From Streptomyces lienomycini (lineage in GTDB: Bacteria; Actinomycetota; Actinomycetes; Streptomycetales; Streptomycetaceae), in assembly GCF_027947595.1 (NCBI RefSeq), contig NZ_CP116257.1, forward strand, positions 6,818,001 to 6,882,000: a stretch of 64,000 bases of DNA, read 5' to 3'. How positions within the stretch are numbered: the first letter of the stretch is position 1; each line of letters opens with the position of its first letter. A program made the position numbers and the translations under genes. Below are positions 52,116 through 61,639 of the stretch, piece after piece. The notes beneath the pieces were generated by a model. That model worked only from the letters and a program-made list of their open reading frames with translations. It had not been told where the DNA came from and made no database searches.

Positions 52116-53380
52116 CGTTGCCCTCCGCCGAGACCGCGCCGACGAGTCCGCCGGGCCGGATCGCCCTGTACGCCCCGGAGTTCGCCGCCGACCCGCACGC
52201 CGCCTACCGGAGCATGCGCCGCATCCACGGCCCCCTCGTCCCGGTCGACCTGGCGCCCGGCGTTCCCGCGACGCTGGTGATCGGCTACTACCAGGCCCGC
52301 CGCATCCTCAACGACCCGCTGCGCTTCCCCGCCGACCCCCGCGCCTGGGAGAGGCTGATCCCGGCGACCTGCCCGGTGCGGCCGATGATGGAGTGGCGGC
52401 CCAACGCGCTGCGCTCGGGCGGCGCCGAACACGCCCGCTACCGGGCCGCGAACACCCACGCCATCGACAAGGTCGACCAGCACGGGCTGCGCGCCCTCGT
52501 CGAGAAGGTCGCCGACGGCGCCATCGACGGGTTCCGCGCCGCCGGCTCGGCGGACCTGCTCACGCAGTACTCGTTCCCCATCGCGTTCAGTGTGCTGAGC
52601 GCACTGCTGGGCTGCCCGGACGAGATCGGGCAGCGCATCGCCGACGGCATGGCGAAGATCTTCGACACCACCAACGCCGACGACGGCAACCGGATCCTCG
52701 CCCAGGCCGTGTCCGACCTCGTGACCCTGCGCCGACGCCACCCCGGCGACGACATCACGTCCCGGCTGGCCCTGCACCCCGCCGACCTGACCGACGAGGA
52801 GATGAGCCACCAGCTCGTCACGCTCTACGGCGCCGGGATCGAGCCGCTGACCAACCTGATCAGCAACACGATCCTGAAGATCCTCACCGACGAGGAGTTC
52901 TCCGCGGATCTGCACTCCGGTCTCTCCACGGTGCGCGACGCGCTCGACGCCGTCCTCTACACCGACCCGCCGATGATGAACTACTGCATCTCCTACCCGC
53001 CGTACCCCGTCGACGTGGAGGGCGTGCTGCTGCCCGCCGACCAGCCGGTGGTGATCTCCATGTCGGCCGCGAACAACGACCCGGCCCTCACGGACGGCGT
53101 GCCCGTGGGCAGCCACGCCGGCAACCGCGCCCACCTGGCCTGGAGCACCGGCCCGCACACCTGCCCGGCCCGCTCGCACGCCTACCTCATCGCCGAGACC
53201 GCGGTCACCCACCTCCTGGACGCGCTCCCGGAGACGGACCTCGCCCGCCCCCTCGCCGAACTGACGTGGCGCCCGGGGCCGTTCCACCGCGCCCTGGAGT
53301 CCCTGCCCGTGACCTTCCCCGCCGACCCCGGCGCGCAGCACGCCGCACACCGAGCCGCACACCAAGGAGCCAGGCCATGA
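52112..53380 (+). CDS. cytochrome P450, CYP157-like
   Basis: A 422-residue P450. The heme loop is AWSTGPHTCPARSHA with the cysteine ligand. The I-helix is weak (TLYGAGIEPLTNLI). The K-helix ExxR motif is missing (DALDAVLYTDPPMMNY in its place). Loss of ExxR is a known feature of the CYP157 family, which is typically encoded beside a CYP154 in conservons. Substrate unknown. ATG overlaps cvnD. Confidence 0.87.
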   Translation: MTLPSAETAPTSPPGRIALYAPEFAADPHAAYRSMRRIHGPLVPVDLAPGVPATLVIGYYQARRILNDPLRFPADPRAWERLIPATCPVRPMMEWRPNALRSGGAEHARYRAANTHAIDKVDQHGLRALVEKVADGAIDGFRAAGSADLLTQYSFPIAFSVLSALLGCPDEIGQRIADGMAKIFDTTNADDGNRILAQAVSDLVTLRRRHPGDDITSRLALHPADLTDEEMSHQLVTLYGAGIEPLTNLISNTILKILTDEEFSADLHSGLSTVRDALDAVLYTDPPMMNYCISYPPYPVDVEGVLLPADQPVVISMSAANNDPALTDGVPVGSHAGNRAHLAWSTGPHTCPARSHAYLIAETAVTHLLDALPETDLARPLAELTWRPGPFHRALESLPVTFPADPGAQHAAHRAAHQGARP

Positions 53381-54603
53381 CGACGCAGCAGCCCGTCCTC
53401 GTCCTCGACCCCACCGGCGCCGGACACCACGCCGAGCACCGTGCCCTGCGGGCGGGCGGCCCGGCCACGCGGGTGGACGTCCTCGGCGTTCAGGCCTGGT
53501 CGATCAGCGACCCCGCCCTGCTCAAGCACCTGCTCACCAGCCCCGACGTGTCCAAGGACGCGCGGGCGCACTGGCCCGCCTTCGGTGAGGTCGTCGGCAC
53601 CTGGCCGCTGGCGCTGTGGGTGGCGGTGGAGAACATGTTCACCGCGTACGGGCAGGGCCACCGCAAGCTGCGCCGCCTGGTGGCGCCCGCCTTCAGCGCC
53701 CGGCGAATAGCCGCTATGCGGCCCGCGGTCGAGACGATGGTGACCGCGCTCGTCGACCGGCTCGCGACCCTCCCGGCCGGTGAACCGGTCGATCTGCGCC
53801 AGGAGTTGGCCTACCCGCTGCCCATCGCCGTGATCGGGCACCTCATGGGGGTGCCCGAGGAGCGGCGGGACGGCTTCCGGGCGCTGGTCGACGGCGTCTT
53901 CGACACCACGCTCGACCAGGCCGAGGCACAGGACAACACCGCGCGCCTGTACGGGGTCCTCGACCAGCTCATCGCCGCCAAGCGCGCCACTCCGGGCGAC
54001 GACATGACGTCCCTGCTCATCGCCGCGCGGGACGACGAGGAGGACGGCGCCCGCCTCTCCCCCGCGGAGCTGCGCGACACCCTGCTGCTGATGATCAGCG
54101 CCGGGTACGAGACCACCGTCAACGTGATCGACCAGGCCGCCCACACCCTGCTGACCCACCCCGACCAGCTCGAACTGGTGCGCAAGGGGGAGGTCTCCTG
54201 GGAGGACGTCGTCGAGGAGACGCTGCGCCACGAACCGGCGGTCAAGCATCTGCCGCTGCGGTTCGCGGTCACCGACATCCCGTTGCCGGACGGGCGGACC
54301 ATCGCGCGCGGGGACGCGATCCTCGCCTCGTACGCCGCGGCCAACCGCCACCCGGACTGGCACCGGGACGCCGACACCTTCGACGCCACGCGCACCGTCA
54401 AGGAGCACCTGGCGTTCGGCCACGGCGTCCACTTCTGCCTGGGCGCTCCGCTGGCCCGCATGGAGGTGGCCCTCGCGCTGGAGAGCCTGTTCGGCCGCTT
54501 CCCGGACATCCGCCTCGCCGACCCGGCGGAGGAGCTGCCGCCGGTGCCCTCCCTGATCAGCAACGGCCACCAGCGGCTCCCGGTCCTGCTGCACGCCGGC
54601 TGA
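53377..54603 (+). CDS. cytochrome P450, CYP154-like
   Basis: A 408-residue P450 with all standard motifs: I-helix MISAGYETTVN, K-helix ETLR, PERF-equivalent region DTFDATR, and heme loop AFGHGVHFCLGAPLAR. It probably hydroxylates a small hydrophobic compound with electrons from an unlinked ferredoxin. ATG overlaps the CYP157-like stop, so the two P450s and the conservon are one transcript. Confidence 0.92.
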   Translation: MTTQQPVLVLDPTGAGHHAEHRALRAGGPATRVDVLGVQAWSISDPALLKHLLTSPDVSKDARAHWPAFGEVVGTWPLALWVAVENMFTAYGQGHRKLRRLVAPAFSARRIAAMRPAVETMVTALVDRLATLPAGEPVDLRQELAYPLPIAVIGHLMGVPEERRDGFRALVDGVFDTTLDQAEAQDNTARLYGVLDQLIAAKRATPGDDMTSLLIAARDDEEDGARLSPAELRDTLLLMISAGYETTVNVIDQAAHTLLTHPDQLELVRKGEVSWEDVVEETLRHEPAVKHLPLRFAVTDIPLPDGRTIARGDAILASYAAANRHPDWHRDADTFDATRTVKEHLAFGHGVHFCLGAPLARMEVALALESLFGRFPDIRLADPAEELPPVPSLISNGHQRLPVLLHAG

Positions 54604-54678
54604 ACGGCGGGCAGCGGAACCGGGGCCCCGGGAGCCCGCGGCCCGGCGCTGAGGATCAAAGGCTGAGGTCCCGGGGCA

Positions 54679-55152
54679 TCAGCCGAACATCCCCGGCTCG
54701 TAGTCACCGGCCGGCTGCTGGGTGATGACGTTCAGGCGGTTGTACGTGTTGATGACGGCGATCAGCCCGACCAGGGCGGTGAGCTGCTCCTCGTCGTAGT
54801 GCTCGGCGGCGTTCGCCCAGGCCTCGTCGGTGACGCCGCCGGAGGCGTCCGCGATGCGGGTGCCCTGCTCGGTGAGTTCGAGGGCGGCGCGCTCGGCGTC
54901 GGTGAACACCTTGGCCTCCCGCCAGGCGGCGATCAGGTTGAGGCGCAGCGAGGTCTCCCCGGCCTTCGCGGCGTCCTTGGTGTGCATGTCGAGGCAGAAG
55001 CCGCAGCCGTTGATCTGACTGGCGCGGATCTTGACCAGCTCCTGGGTCGCGGCCGGCAGGGTCGAGTCGGCCATGGCCTTGCCCGCGGAGTTGATGTGGC
55101 GCAGGAGCTTGCCCGCGAGCGGGTTGGCGAACATGTCGAGGCGCGCTTCCAT
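54679..55152 (-). CDS. AhpD-like carboxymuconolactone decarboxylase family protein
   Basis: A 157-residue protein with the AhpD core ELVKIRASQINGCGFCLDMHTKDAAKAGE: a CxxC with a following histidine, typical of alkylhydroperoxidase activity in antioxidant defence. GGAGG lies 8 bases before ATG 55152. Same strand as the downstream-located hydrolase gene at 55287. Confidence 0.9.
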   Translation of the reverse strand: MEARLDMFANPLAGKLLRHINSAGKAMADSTLPAATQELVKIRASQINGCGFCLDMHTKDAAKAGETSLRLNLIAAWREAKVFTDAERAALELTEQGTRIADASGGVTDEAWANAAEHYDEEQLTALVGLIAVINTYNRLNVITQQPAGDYEPGMFG

Positions 55153-55286
55153 GAGGGGTTCCTCCGTCGTCGGCGGTGCACGTGGGTCGTGCACGTGGGT
55201 CGGTGCTCGTTGGTCGTACACAGCTACGACGGACGCCGGGAGCGCGATGTGACAGGCCGGAGCACCCGGAACATGTGACCTGCGTC

Positions 55287-56168
55287 TCACCCGTTCGGGG
55301 TGGCTCGCTCCAGCAGTCGGCGCAGTGCCGCCGTCACCTCGGCCGGGCGTTCGTCCATCACCCAGTGGCCTGCGCCGTCCAGCAGGGTCAGCTCGGCACG
55401 CGGCACGGCCCGGGCCAGCTCTGTCGCGATCGCCGGGCTCAGGTACGGGTCGTCGCGACCCCAGACGACCGCCGTCGGGCAGGAGACGCCGGGCAGGCCG
55501 CGGCGCAGTTCGGGGCGGGGCGGGGTGCGGTAGTCGCCGAAGTAGTGGAGCAGCCAGCGGCGGCCCTGCGGCGTCGCCATCCAGCCGACGTAGCCGTCCA
55601 GGAGGCGCGGGTGGAGGCGGCCGGCGCGGACGAGCGGGGCGAAGGCGCGGCGGTGCAGGGCGGCGTAGGGCAGGCGTGTCGCCGGGCGGCGGAGTACGGC
55701 GCTGCGTCCGAGGACACCGAGGAGGCTGAAGAGGGCGTACCAGCGGCCGGTGAACGTGCCCTGCGCGCGGCTGTTGAGGACGGCCAGCCGCCGTACCCGC
55801 CCGGGGTGGGTCTGGGCGAGGCCGAGGGCGAGGAAGCCGCCGTAGTCGTGGCCGGCCAGGTTCACCGAGTCGAGGCCCAGCGCGTCGAGGAGCCGGCCGA
55901 GGCGGGCGACCTCGGTGGCGTAGTCGAAGGACAGGTCGAGGGGGCGGTCCGACTCGCCCCAGCCGAGGAGGTCCGGGGTGATGACGCGGTGGCGGGCCGA
56001 CAGCGGCGGGACCTGGTGGCGCCAGCAGTGGTGGTCGGCCGGGTAGCCGTGCAGGAGCAGGAGGGGCTCGGCGTCGGGCGGGCCGGACTCCCAGCAGGCC
56101 ACGCGGGCGCCGTCGACGACGACCGGCCGGGCGCGGGTCCGTTCGGTGCCGGCGCTGTCCGTACTCAT
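55287..56168 (-). CDS. alpha/beta hydrolase, epoxide-hydrolase-like
   Basis: A 293-residue alpha/beta hydrolase. The oxyanion motif is LLHGYP, the nucleophile elbow is AGHDYGG with aspartate instead of serine, the acid is in WGRDDPYLS, and the histidine in DGAGHWVMDE. An aspartate nucleophile with HGxP is characteristic of epoxide hydrolases and haloalkane dehalogenases. Tyrosines in the cap fit an epoxide hydrolase better. ATG start; substrate unknown. Confidence 0.88.
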   Translation of the reverse strand: MSTDSAGTERTRARPVVVDGARVACWESGPPDAEPLLLLHGYPADHHCWRHQVPPLSARHRVITPDLLGWGESDRPLDLSFDYATEVARLGRLLDALGLDSVNLAGHDYGGFLALGLAQTHPGRVRRLAVLNSRAQGTFTGRWYALFSLLGVLGRSAVLRRPATRLPYAALHRRAFAPLVRAGRLHPRLLDGYVGWMATPQGRRWLLHYFGDYRTPPRPELRRGLPGVSCPTAVVWGRDDPYLSPAIATELARAVPRAELTLLDGAGHWVMDERPAEVTAALRRLLERATPNG

Positions 56169-56377
56169 CGGTGCCCCGCTTCCTCGCGTGCCGTCCGTCC
56201 CCCTCCCGCAAGGACGGGTACCCGGAAGTCCGGCGGTCAGGGCACGGGGTTGGGCCGAACGGGGGGCTCGGGGTCACCGGGGGCGCGGTTCCGGGGCCTT
56301 CACCCCGGCGCGTGCGCCCGGCGCGGTGAGGATTAGCCTCGGTGCCGGTAATCGTGTGCGTGCGGCAGGAGGCAGAC

Positions 56378-56680
56378 ATGGCGAAGGTTCCCAGCGCGGT
56401 GGTGGCCGCGAGTGGTCTGGTCGGCGGGTACGGCGTGGCCCGGTGGACGAGGAAGCGGGAGCTGGGCGGGGTCGTGCTCGCCGTCGCCGGGGCGGCTGCC
56501 GCGCGGCAGTGGCGGGCGCGGGCGGGCGGCCGGGCCGCGGGCGCGCTGACGGCCGCCTACGTCGCCGGTTTCGCCGGGTCCCACCCGCTGGCGAAGAAGG
56601 TGGGCGCCTGGCCGTCCGTCCTCGGTGTCGCCGGTGCGGTGGCGCTGGCCTCCTGGGCGGTCGCCGACCGGCGTGCCTGA
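56378..56680 (+). CDS. small membrane protein
   Basis: A 100-residue, alanine- and glycine-rich protein with three short hydrophobic stretches and basic loops (RWTRKRELGG). AGGAGG lies 7 bases before the ATG. No family recognised. Confidence 0.75.
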   Translation: MAKVPSAVVAASGLVGGYGVARWTRKRELGGVVLAVAGAAAARQWRARAGGRAAGALTAAYVAGFAGSHPLAKKVGAWPSVLGVAGAVALASWAVADRRA

Positions 56681-56694
56681 GGGGTGCCCGGAGG

Positions 56695-57054
56695 TCAGGA
56701 CCTGTGCGTCAGTACGTTGATCACCCGGCCGTTGGGGTCCCGTACGAAGAACCGCCGTACTCCCCACTCCTCGTCCCGCGGCTCCCTGACGATCTCGGCG
56801 CCCGACGCGGCCACCTGGGCGTAGACCGCGTCGACGTCCTCGACCTCCACGCTCAGGTCGGGCACGACGGGCGCGCTGCGTTCCTCGGTGAAGAGGCTGA
56901 TCTGGGCGGTGGGGTTGGACGGGGAGGCCAGGGTCGTGACCCAGCCCATGTCCATGACCTCCTCGAAGCCGAGCAGGCCGTAGAACTCGCGGCTCGTGTT
57001 CCACTGCTCCTCGGCCTCGACATGGATGTTGGGGACGATCCTGCGGATGCTCAT
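56695..57054 (-). CDS. VOC/glyoxalase-family protein
   Basis: A 119-residue vicinal oxygen chelate protein: IVPNIHVEAEEQWNTSREFYGLLGFE and FVRDPNGRVINVL. A DxxYAQVAASGAEIVREP strand-helix unit is typical. Enzyme type or resistance role cannot be told. ATG 57054 has GAGGAG upstream; the longer open frame was rejected. Confidence 0.9.
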   Translation of the reverse strand: MSIRRIVPNIHVEAEEQWNTSREFYGLLGFEEVMDMGWVTTLASPSNPTAQISLFTEERSAPVVPDLSVEVEDVDAVYAQVAASGAEIVREPRDEEWGVRRFFVRDPNGRVINVLTHRS

Positions 57055-57095
57055 CGAAGGCTCCTCACGTCTGCGCCGGGTCGGCGTGTGCGACG

Positions 57096-58604
57096 CTACG
57101 CGGTCTTGGCACCGGAGTCCGTCCCTTCCGCCGGGTCCGGCGCCGCCGTCGACAGCGGTTCCGCGATGTCCTCCAGCGAGCGGCGTTCCGCCTTCACCGC
57201 GAGGAACGCCGCCACCAGCCCGGCCGCGCACATCAGCCCCGCGCCGATCTGGAAGGCCAGGACCGTGTCACCGACCACACCGGACTCGGTCAGGTCGGCG
57301 AAGAGCAGCGGGCCGCTGATGCCGCCGGCGGCGGTACCGAGGGCGTAGAAGAAGGCGATGGCCATGGCCCGGGTCTCCATGGGGAAGATCTCGGAGACGG
57401 TCAGGTACGCGCTGGAGGCGCCGGCCGAGGCGAAGAACAGCACCACGCACCAGCAGGCCGTCATGGTGTTGGCGGTCAGTGAGCCGCGGTCGAAGAGCCA
57501 GGCGGTGCCGAAGAGCAGGATGCCGGAGAGCAGATAGGTGCCGGAGATCATGATCCGGCGGCCGACCGTGTCGAAGAGCTGGCCGAGCAGCAGCGGGCCG
57601 CAGAAGTTGCCCGCGGCGATGACGGCGAAGTAGTAGCCGGTGCTGCCGGTCGGCACGTCGAAGAACGTGATGAGGATGGTGCCGAAGCCGAAGGTGATGG
57701 CGTTGTAGAGGAAGGCCTGGCCGATGAAGAGGGACAGGCCGAGGACCGCGCGGCGCGGGTAGCGGCGGAAGACGGTCTTGGCGATCAGACCGAAGCCGAT
57801 GCTCTTGCGCTGGTGGATGGTGATCTCACCGGCCGGCGGCGGCAGCTTCTCGCCCTTCTCCGCCTCGATCCCCCGTTCGACGGAGGAGACGAGTCCGTCG
57901 GCCTTCTCGCCCTGGCCGTGGATGAACTGCCACCGTGGACTCTCCGGCACGTGCCGCCGCACCAGCAGCACCACCAGGCCCAGGACCACGCCGAGGGCGA
58001 AGCTGAGCCGCCAGCCGATGTCCTTGGGGAAGATGTCGGTGTCCAGCATCACGATGGACAGCAGGGCGCCGCCGATCGCGCCGAGCCAGTAGCTGCCGTT
58101 GATGATGAGGTCGACCCGGCCCCGGTAGTGGGACGGGATCAGCTCGTCGATCGCGGAGTTGATCGCCGCGTACTCGCCGCCGATGCCGAAACCGGTGAGG
58201 AAGCGGAAGAGGAAGAACCACCAGGACTCGAAGGAGACCGCGGTCAGCGCGGTCGCCGCCAGGTAGACCACCAGGGTCAGCATGAACAGCTTCTTGCGGC
58301 CGTGGCGGTCGGTCAGCCAGCCGAAGAACAGCGCCCCGGAGCAGGCGCCCGCCACGTACAGGGCGGCGGCGAGCCCGGTGATCTGGGCGGAGCTGATGTC
58401 CAGGCCGCTGCCGTCCTCGGCGATGCGTCCGGCGACGTTGCCGACGATCGTGACTTCCAGGCCGTCCAGGATCCAGACGGTGCCCAGGCCGATCACGACC
58501 ATCCAGTGCCATCGGGACCAGGGCAGCCGGTCCAGACGGGCCGGAACCGCCGTGGTGACGGTTCCGGTGGAGGCGGGCACCGAGGCCGGCGAGTCTCCTG
58601 TCAT
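57096..58604 (-). CDS. MFS metabolite:H+ symporter
   Basis: A 502-residue, 12-helix transporter. The signature LFFGWLTDRHGRKKLF lies between helices 2 and 3. VWILDGLEVTIVG and FGIGGEYAAINSAIDE resemble metabolite symporters of the sugar/aromatic acid type. A long central cytoplasmic loop (about residues 215-265) is present. Substrate unknown. Followed on the same strand by the VOC gene. Confidence 0.9.
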   Translation of the reverse strand: MTGDSPASVPASTGTVTTAVPARLDRLPWSRWHWMVVIGLGTVWILDGLEVTIVGNVAGRIAEDGSGLDISSAQITGLAAALYVAGACSGALFFGWLTDRHGRKKLFMLTLVVYLAATALTAVSFESWWFFLFRFLTGFGIGGEYAAINSAIDELIPSHYRGRVDLIINGSYWLGAIGGALLSIVMLDTDIFPKDIGWRLSFALGVVLGLVVLLVRRHVPESPRWQFIHGQGEKADGLVSSVERGIEAEKGEKLPPPAGEITIHQRKSIGFGLIAKTVFRRYPRRAVLGLSLFIGQAFLYNAITFGFGTILITFFDVPTGSTGYYFAVIAAGNFCGPLLLGQLFDTVGRRIMISGTYLLSGILLFGTAWLFDRGSLTANTMTACWCVVLFFASAGASSAYLTVSEIFPMETRAMAIAFFYALGTAAGGISGPLLFADLTESGVVGDTVLAFQIGAGLMCAAGLVAAFLAVKAERRSLEDIAEPLSTAAPDPAEGTDSGAKTA

Positions 58605-58675
58605 GGCTCCCTCTCCGTCGAGCGAACGCCTCCCGTGTGCCCCGCGCCCGGGGGACCACGCCCGCCGCGCCGGGA

Positions 58676-58700
58676 GGCCGCCGGGCCGCCCGTGGCGGCC
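58676..58700 (-). terminator. hairpin after the DUF445 gene
   Basis: 7-bp stem GGCCGCC/GGCGGCC (58676-58682 and 58694-58700) with an 11-base loop, directly beyond the DUF445 stop codon. Confidence 0.5.
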
Positions 58701-60071
58701 CTACGCCCCCAGGATGCGGGAGACCGTGTAGATCAGCAGCCCGGCCAGCGAGCCGACCACCGTGCCGTTGATCCGGATGAACTGGAGGTCGCGGCCGATG
58801 TTCGCCTCGATCTTCTTCGTGGTGTGCTCGGCGTCCCAGCTCGCCACCGTGTCCGTGATCAGCGAGGTGATCTCCTTGCGGTAGGTGGTCACCACGTACA
58901 CCGCGGCGCCCTCCACCCAGCCGTCGACCTTGGCCTGCACCTTGGCGTCCGAGGCCATCCGGGCGCCCAGCGACAGCAGCGAGGCGCGGACCCTGAGCCG
59001 CAGTTCGCTGCGCTCGTCCTCCGCCGCCGAGACGATCATGGACCGTACGGCCGTCCAGGCGGACGCGATCAGGTCCTGGACCTCGCCCCGGCCCAGCACC
59101 TCGGTCTTCAGCCGCTCCACCCGCGCCCGGGTCTCCGTGTCGGACTGCAGGTCGGCGGCGAAGTCGGTGAGGAAGCGGTCGAGGGCGCCGCGCGCGGGGT
59201 GGGCGGGCATGTCGCGCATCTCGGTGACGAAGCGCAGCAGCTCCTTGTAGACGCGATCGCCGATCCTCTTGTCGACGAACCGCGGGGTCCAGCCGGGCGC
59301 CCCGCCCTGGACGGCGTCCATCACGGAGTCGCCGTGCAGGATCAGCCAGTCGTGGGCGCGGGAGACGATCAGGTCGACGGCGCGTCTGTGACCGCCGTCG
59401 GAGACGACCCGGTCCAGCATCTTGCCGATGCCGGGGGCGATCTCCTGGGCGTCGGCCCGGCGGGTGATGGCCTCGCCGACCACCGCCTGGACGTCGGAGT
59501 CGCGCAGTACGGTCAGGGCGCCGCGCAGGGCGGCGGACAGCTCGGCCGTCACCCGGTCGGCGTGCTCGGGCACGGCGAGCCAGGCACCGAGCCGGCTGCC
59601 GATGCCGACGGCCCGCAGCCGCCCGCGCACGACGTCCTCGGACAGGAAGTTCTCCCCGACGAACTCGCCCAGCGAGACGCCCAGCTGGTCCTTCTTCTTC
59701 GGGATGATCGCGGTGTGCGGGATGGGCAGGCCGAGGGGGTGCCGGAAGAGCGCGGTGACCGCGAACCAGTCGGCGAGCGCGCCCACCATGCCGGCCTCGG
59801 CGGCGGCGGACACGTAGCCCGCCCAGGCGCCCGCGCCCCGGTGCTCCGCCCACTCGGCCAGCACGTACACCACGGCGACGAACACCAGCAGGCCGGTGGC
59901 GGTGAGCTTCATCCGCCGCACGCCGCGGCGCTTGACCTCGTCGGCCGGGCTGAAGGACGTCATCGCGCGGTCGCGGACCACGCCCGCGGCGGACCCGCCG
60001 CCCGCCGCCCGCTCCCCGGCGCCTTTCGAGTCCTGGCCGCCTTCGGGAAGTTCCGTCCTCGTGCGTTCCAT
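58701..60071 (-). CDS. DUF445 membrane protein
   Basis: A 456-residue DUF445 (YjiN-like) protein. Membrane helices lie near the N-terminus (LTATGLLVFVAVVYVLAEWA) and at the C-terminal end (TVVGSLAGLLIYTVSRILG). GMVGALADWFAVTALFRHPLG and IPHTAIIPKKKDQLG are hallmark motifs. A long helical periplasmic or cytoplasmic middle lies between. Function unknown. ATG 60071 with GGAG upstream; a later ATG (MTSFSP) is possible. Confidence 0.87.
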   Translation of the reverse strand: MERTRTELPEGGQDSKGAGERAAGGGSAAGVVRDRAMTSFSPADEVKRRGVRRMKLTATGLLVFVAVVYVLAEWAEHRGAGAWAGYVSAAAEAGMVGALADWFAVTALFRHPLGLPIPHTAIIPKKKDQLGVSLGEFVGENFLSEDVVRGRLRAVGIGSRLGAWLAVPEHADRVTAELSAALRGALTVLRDSDVQAVVGEAITRRADAQEIAPGIGKMLDRVVSDGGHRRAVDLIVSRAHDWLILHGDSVMDAVQGGAPGWTPRFVDKRIGDRVYKELLRFVTEMRDMPAHPARGALDRFLTDFAADLQSDTETRARVERLKTEVLGRGEVQDLIASAWTAVRSMIVSAAEDERSELRLRVRASLLSLGARMASDAKVQAKVDGWVEGAAVYVVTTYRKEITSLITDTVASWDAEHTTKKIEANIGRDLQFIRINGTVVGSLAGLLIYTVSRILGA

Positions 60072-60270
60072 CCGCTCCACCGTTCGCCGATCCGTCCCGC
60101 GCACATTGTCCCTTCCTGACCGACTCCCGGAACGGAACACAAGTTCCCGGCGTCTGTCCCGGGAGGGGGAACGCACAGGGCTCCTGCGGCCCTTCCTCCA
60201 CCCATGCCGCATCATGGGTACATCGCAACGGAGCCCGGGGGCTCCCCTCTTCCGAGGAGAACAACACAGC

Positions 60271-61635
60271 ATGACCCGGGGTCGTGACGGGGGTGCGGGG
60301 GCGCCTCCCACCAAGCACCGTGCCCTGCTCGCGGCGATCGTCACCCTGATAGTGGCGATCTCCGCGGCCATATACGCCGGAGCGTCCGCGGACGGCGGCA
60401 GCAGGGACGGCACACCACTGGCCGGAGGCCGTCTCCCGCGGGGCGACGTCGCCCCCGCCTCCACCGGCGCCTGGGTGGGCGCCTGGGCCACCGCGCCCGC
60501 CGCGGCCGAGCCGGGCACCGGGACAACGGGCATGGCGGGGCGTTCGGTACGCAACGTCGTGCACACGAGCGTCGGCGGTACGAGCGCGCGGATCACCCTG
60601 TCCAACCTCTACGGGCAGGCGCCGCTGACGGTCACGCACGCCTCCATCGCCCTGGCCGCCGGCCACGACACCGCCGCCGCGCTCGCCGACACCATGCGCC
60701 GGCTGACCTTCCGGGGCAGCCCACGCGTGATCATCCCGGCGGGCGGCCAGGTGATGAGCGACGCCGCCCGCATCGTCGTCCCCTACGGCGCGGACGTCCT
60801 GGTCACCACGTACTCCCCCGTCCCGTCGGGGCCGGTGACCCACCATCCGCAGGCCCGGCAGACCAGCTACCTCGCCGACGGCGACCGCACGGCGGACGTC
60901 GCCGCCGCCGCGTACACCACCCGGACGCCGTACTGGCGCTACCTGACCGCGCTGGACGTGCTGAGCCACGAGGCCGAGGGCACCGTCGTGGCATTCGGCG
61001 ACTCCATCACCGACGGCTTCGGCTCCCAGACCGGCGCCAACCACCGCTGGACCGACGTCCTCGCCGAGCGGCTGCACGACGCGGCCGGGGACGGGCGGGA
61101 CGCGCCACGCTACGGCGTCGTCAACGAGGGCATCAGCGGCAACCGGATCCTGACCGGCAGGACGGGCCGGCCGGCCGACAACCCGAGCGCCCTGAACCGG
61201 TTCGAGCGGGACGTGCTGCAGCGCACCAACGTCAGGGCCGTCGTCATCGTCCTCGGCGTCAACGACATCCTGCACAGCCCGGAACTCGCCGACCGGGACG
61301 CCGTCCTCACCGGCCTGCGCACCCTGGTCGACCGGGCGCACGGCCGGGGCATGAAGGTCGTCGGCGCGACGATCATGCCGTTCGGCGGCTACCACGCCTA
61401 CACGAAGGCACGCGAGACGATGCGGCAGGAGATCAACGAGGAGATCCGCTCCGGCCGGCTCTTCGACGCGGTCGTCGACTTCGACCAGGCTCTGCGCGAC
61501 CCCTACGACCCGCGCCGCCTGCGCTCCGACTACGACAGCGGCGACCACCTCCACCCCAGTGACAAGGGCTACGCCCGGATGGGCGAGGTCATCGACCTGG
61601 ACACCCTGAAGGGCACGGCACCGGTCGCCGCGTAG
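60271..61635 (+). CDS. secreted SGNH/GDSL hydrolase
   Basis: A 454-residue esterase/lipase-like enzyme. A signal anchor lies at about residues 18-40. Block I is VAFGDSITDG (catalytic Ser about 250), block II GISGNR, block III LGVND, and block V GDHLHPSDKGY with the Asp and His. Two beta-rich accessory parts precede the catalytic domain (VRNVVHTSVGGTSARI). Likely cleaves an ester on an extracellular substrate. GAGGAGA lies about 12 bases upstream. Ends 4 bases from a convergent gene. Confidence 0.92.
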   Translation: MTRGRDGGAGAPPTKHRALLAAIVTLIVAISAAIYAGASADGGSRDGTPLAGGRLPRGDVAPASTGAWVGAWATAPAAAEPGTGTTGMAGRSVRNVVHTSVGGTSARITLSNLYGQAPLTVTHASIALAAGHDTAAALADTMRRLTFRGSPRVIIPAGGQVMSDAARIVVPYGADVLVTTYSPVPSGPVTHHPQARQTSYLADGDRTADVAAAAYTTRTPYWRYLTALDVLSHEAEGTVVAFGDSITDGFGSQTGANHRWTDVLAERLHDAAGDGRDAPRYGVVNEGISGNRILTGRTGRPADNPSALNRFERDVLQRTNVRAVVIVLGVNDILHSPELADRDAVLTGLRTLVDRAHGRGMKVVGATIMPFGGYHAYTKARETMRQEINEEIRSGRLFDAVVDFDQALRDPYDPRRLRSDYDSGDHLHPSDKGYARMGEVIDLDTLKGTAPVAA

Positions 61636-61639
61636 CGGG

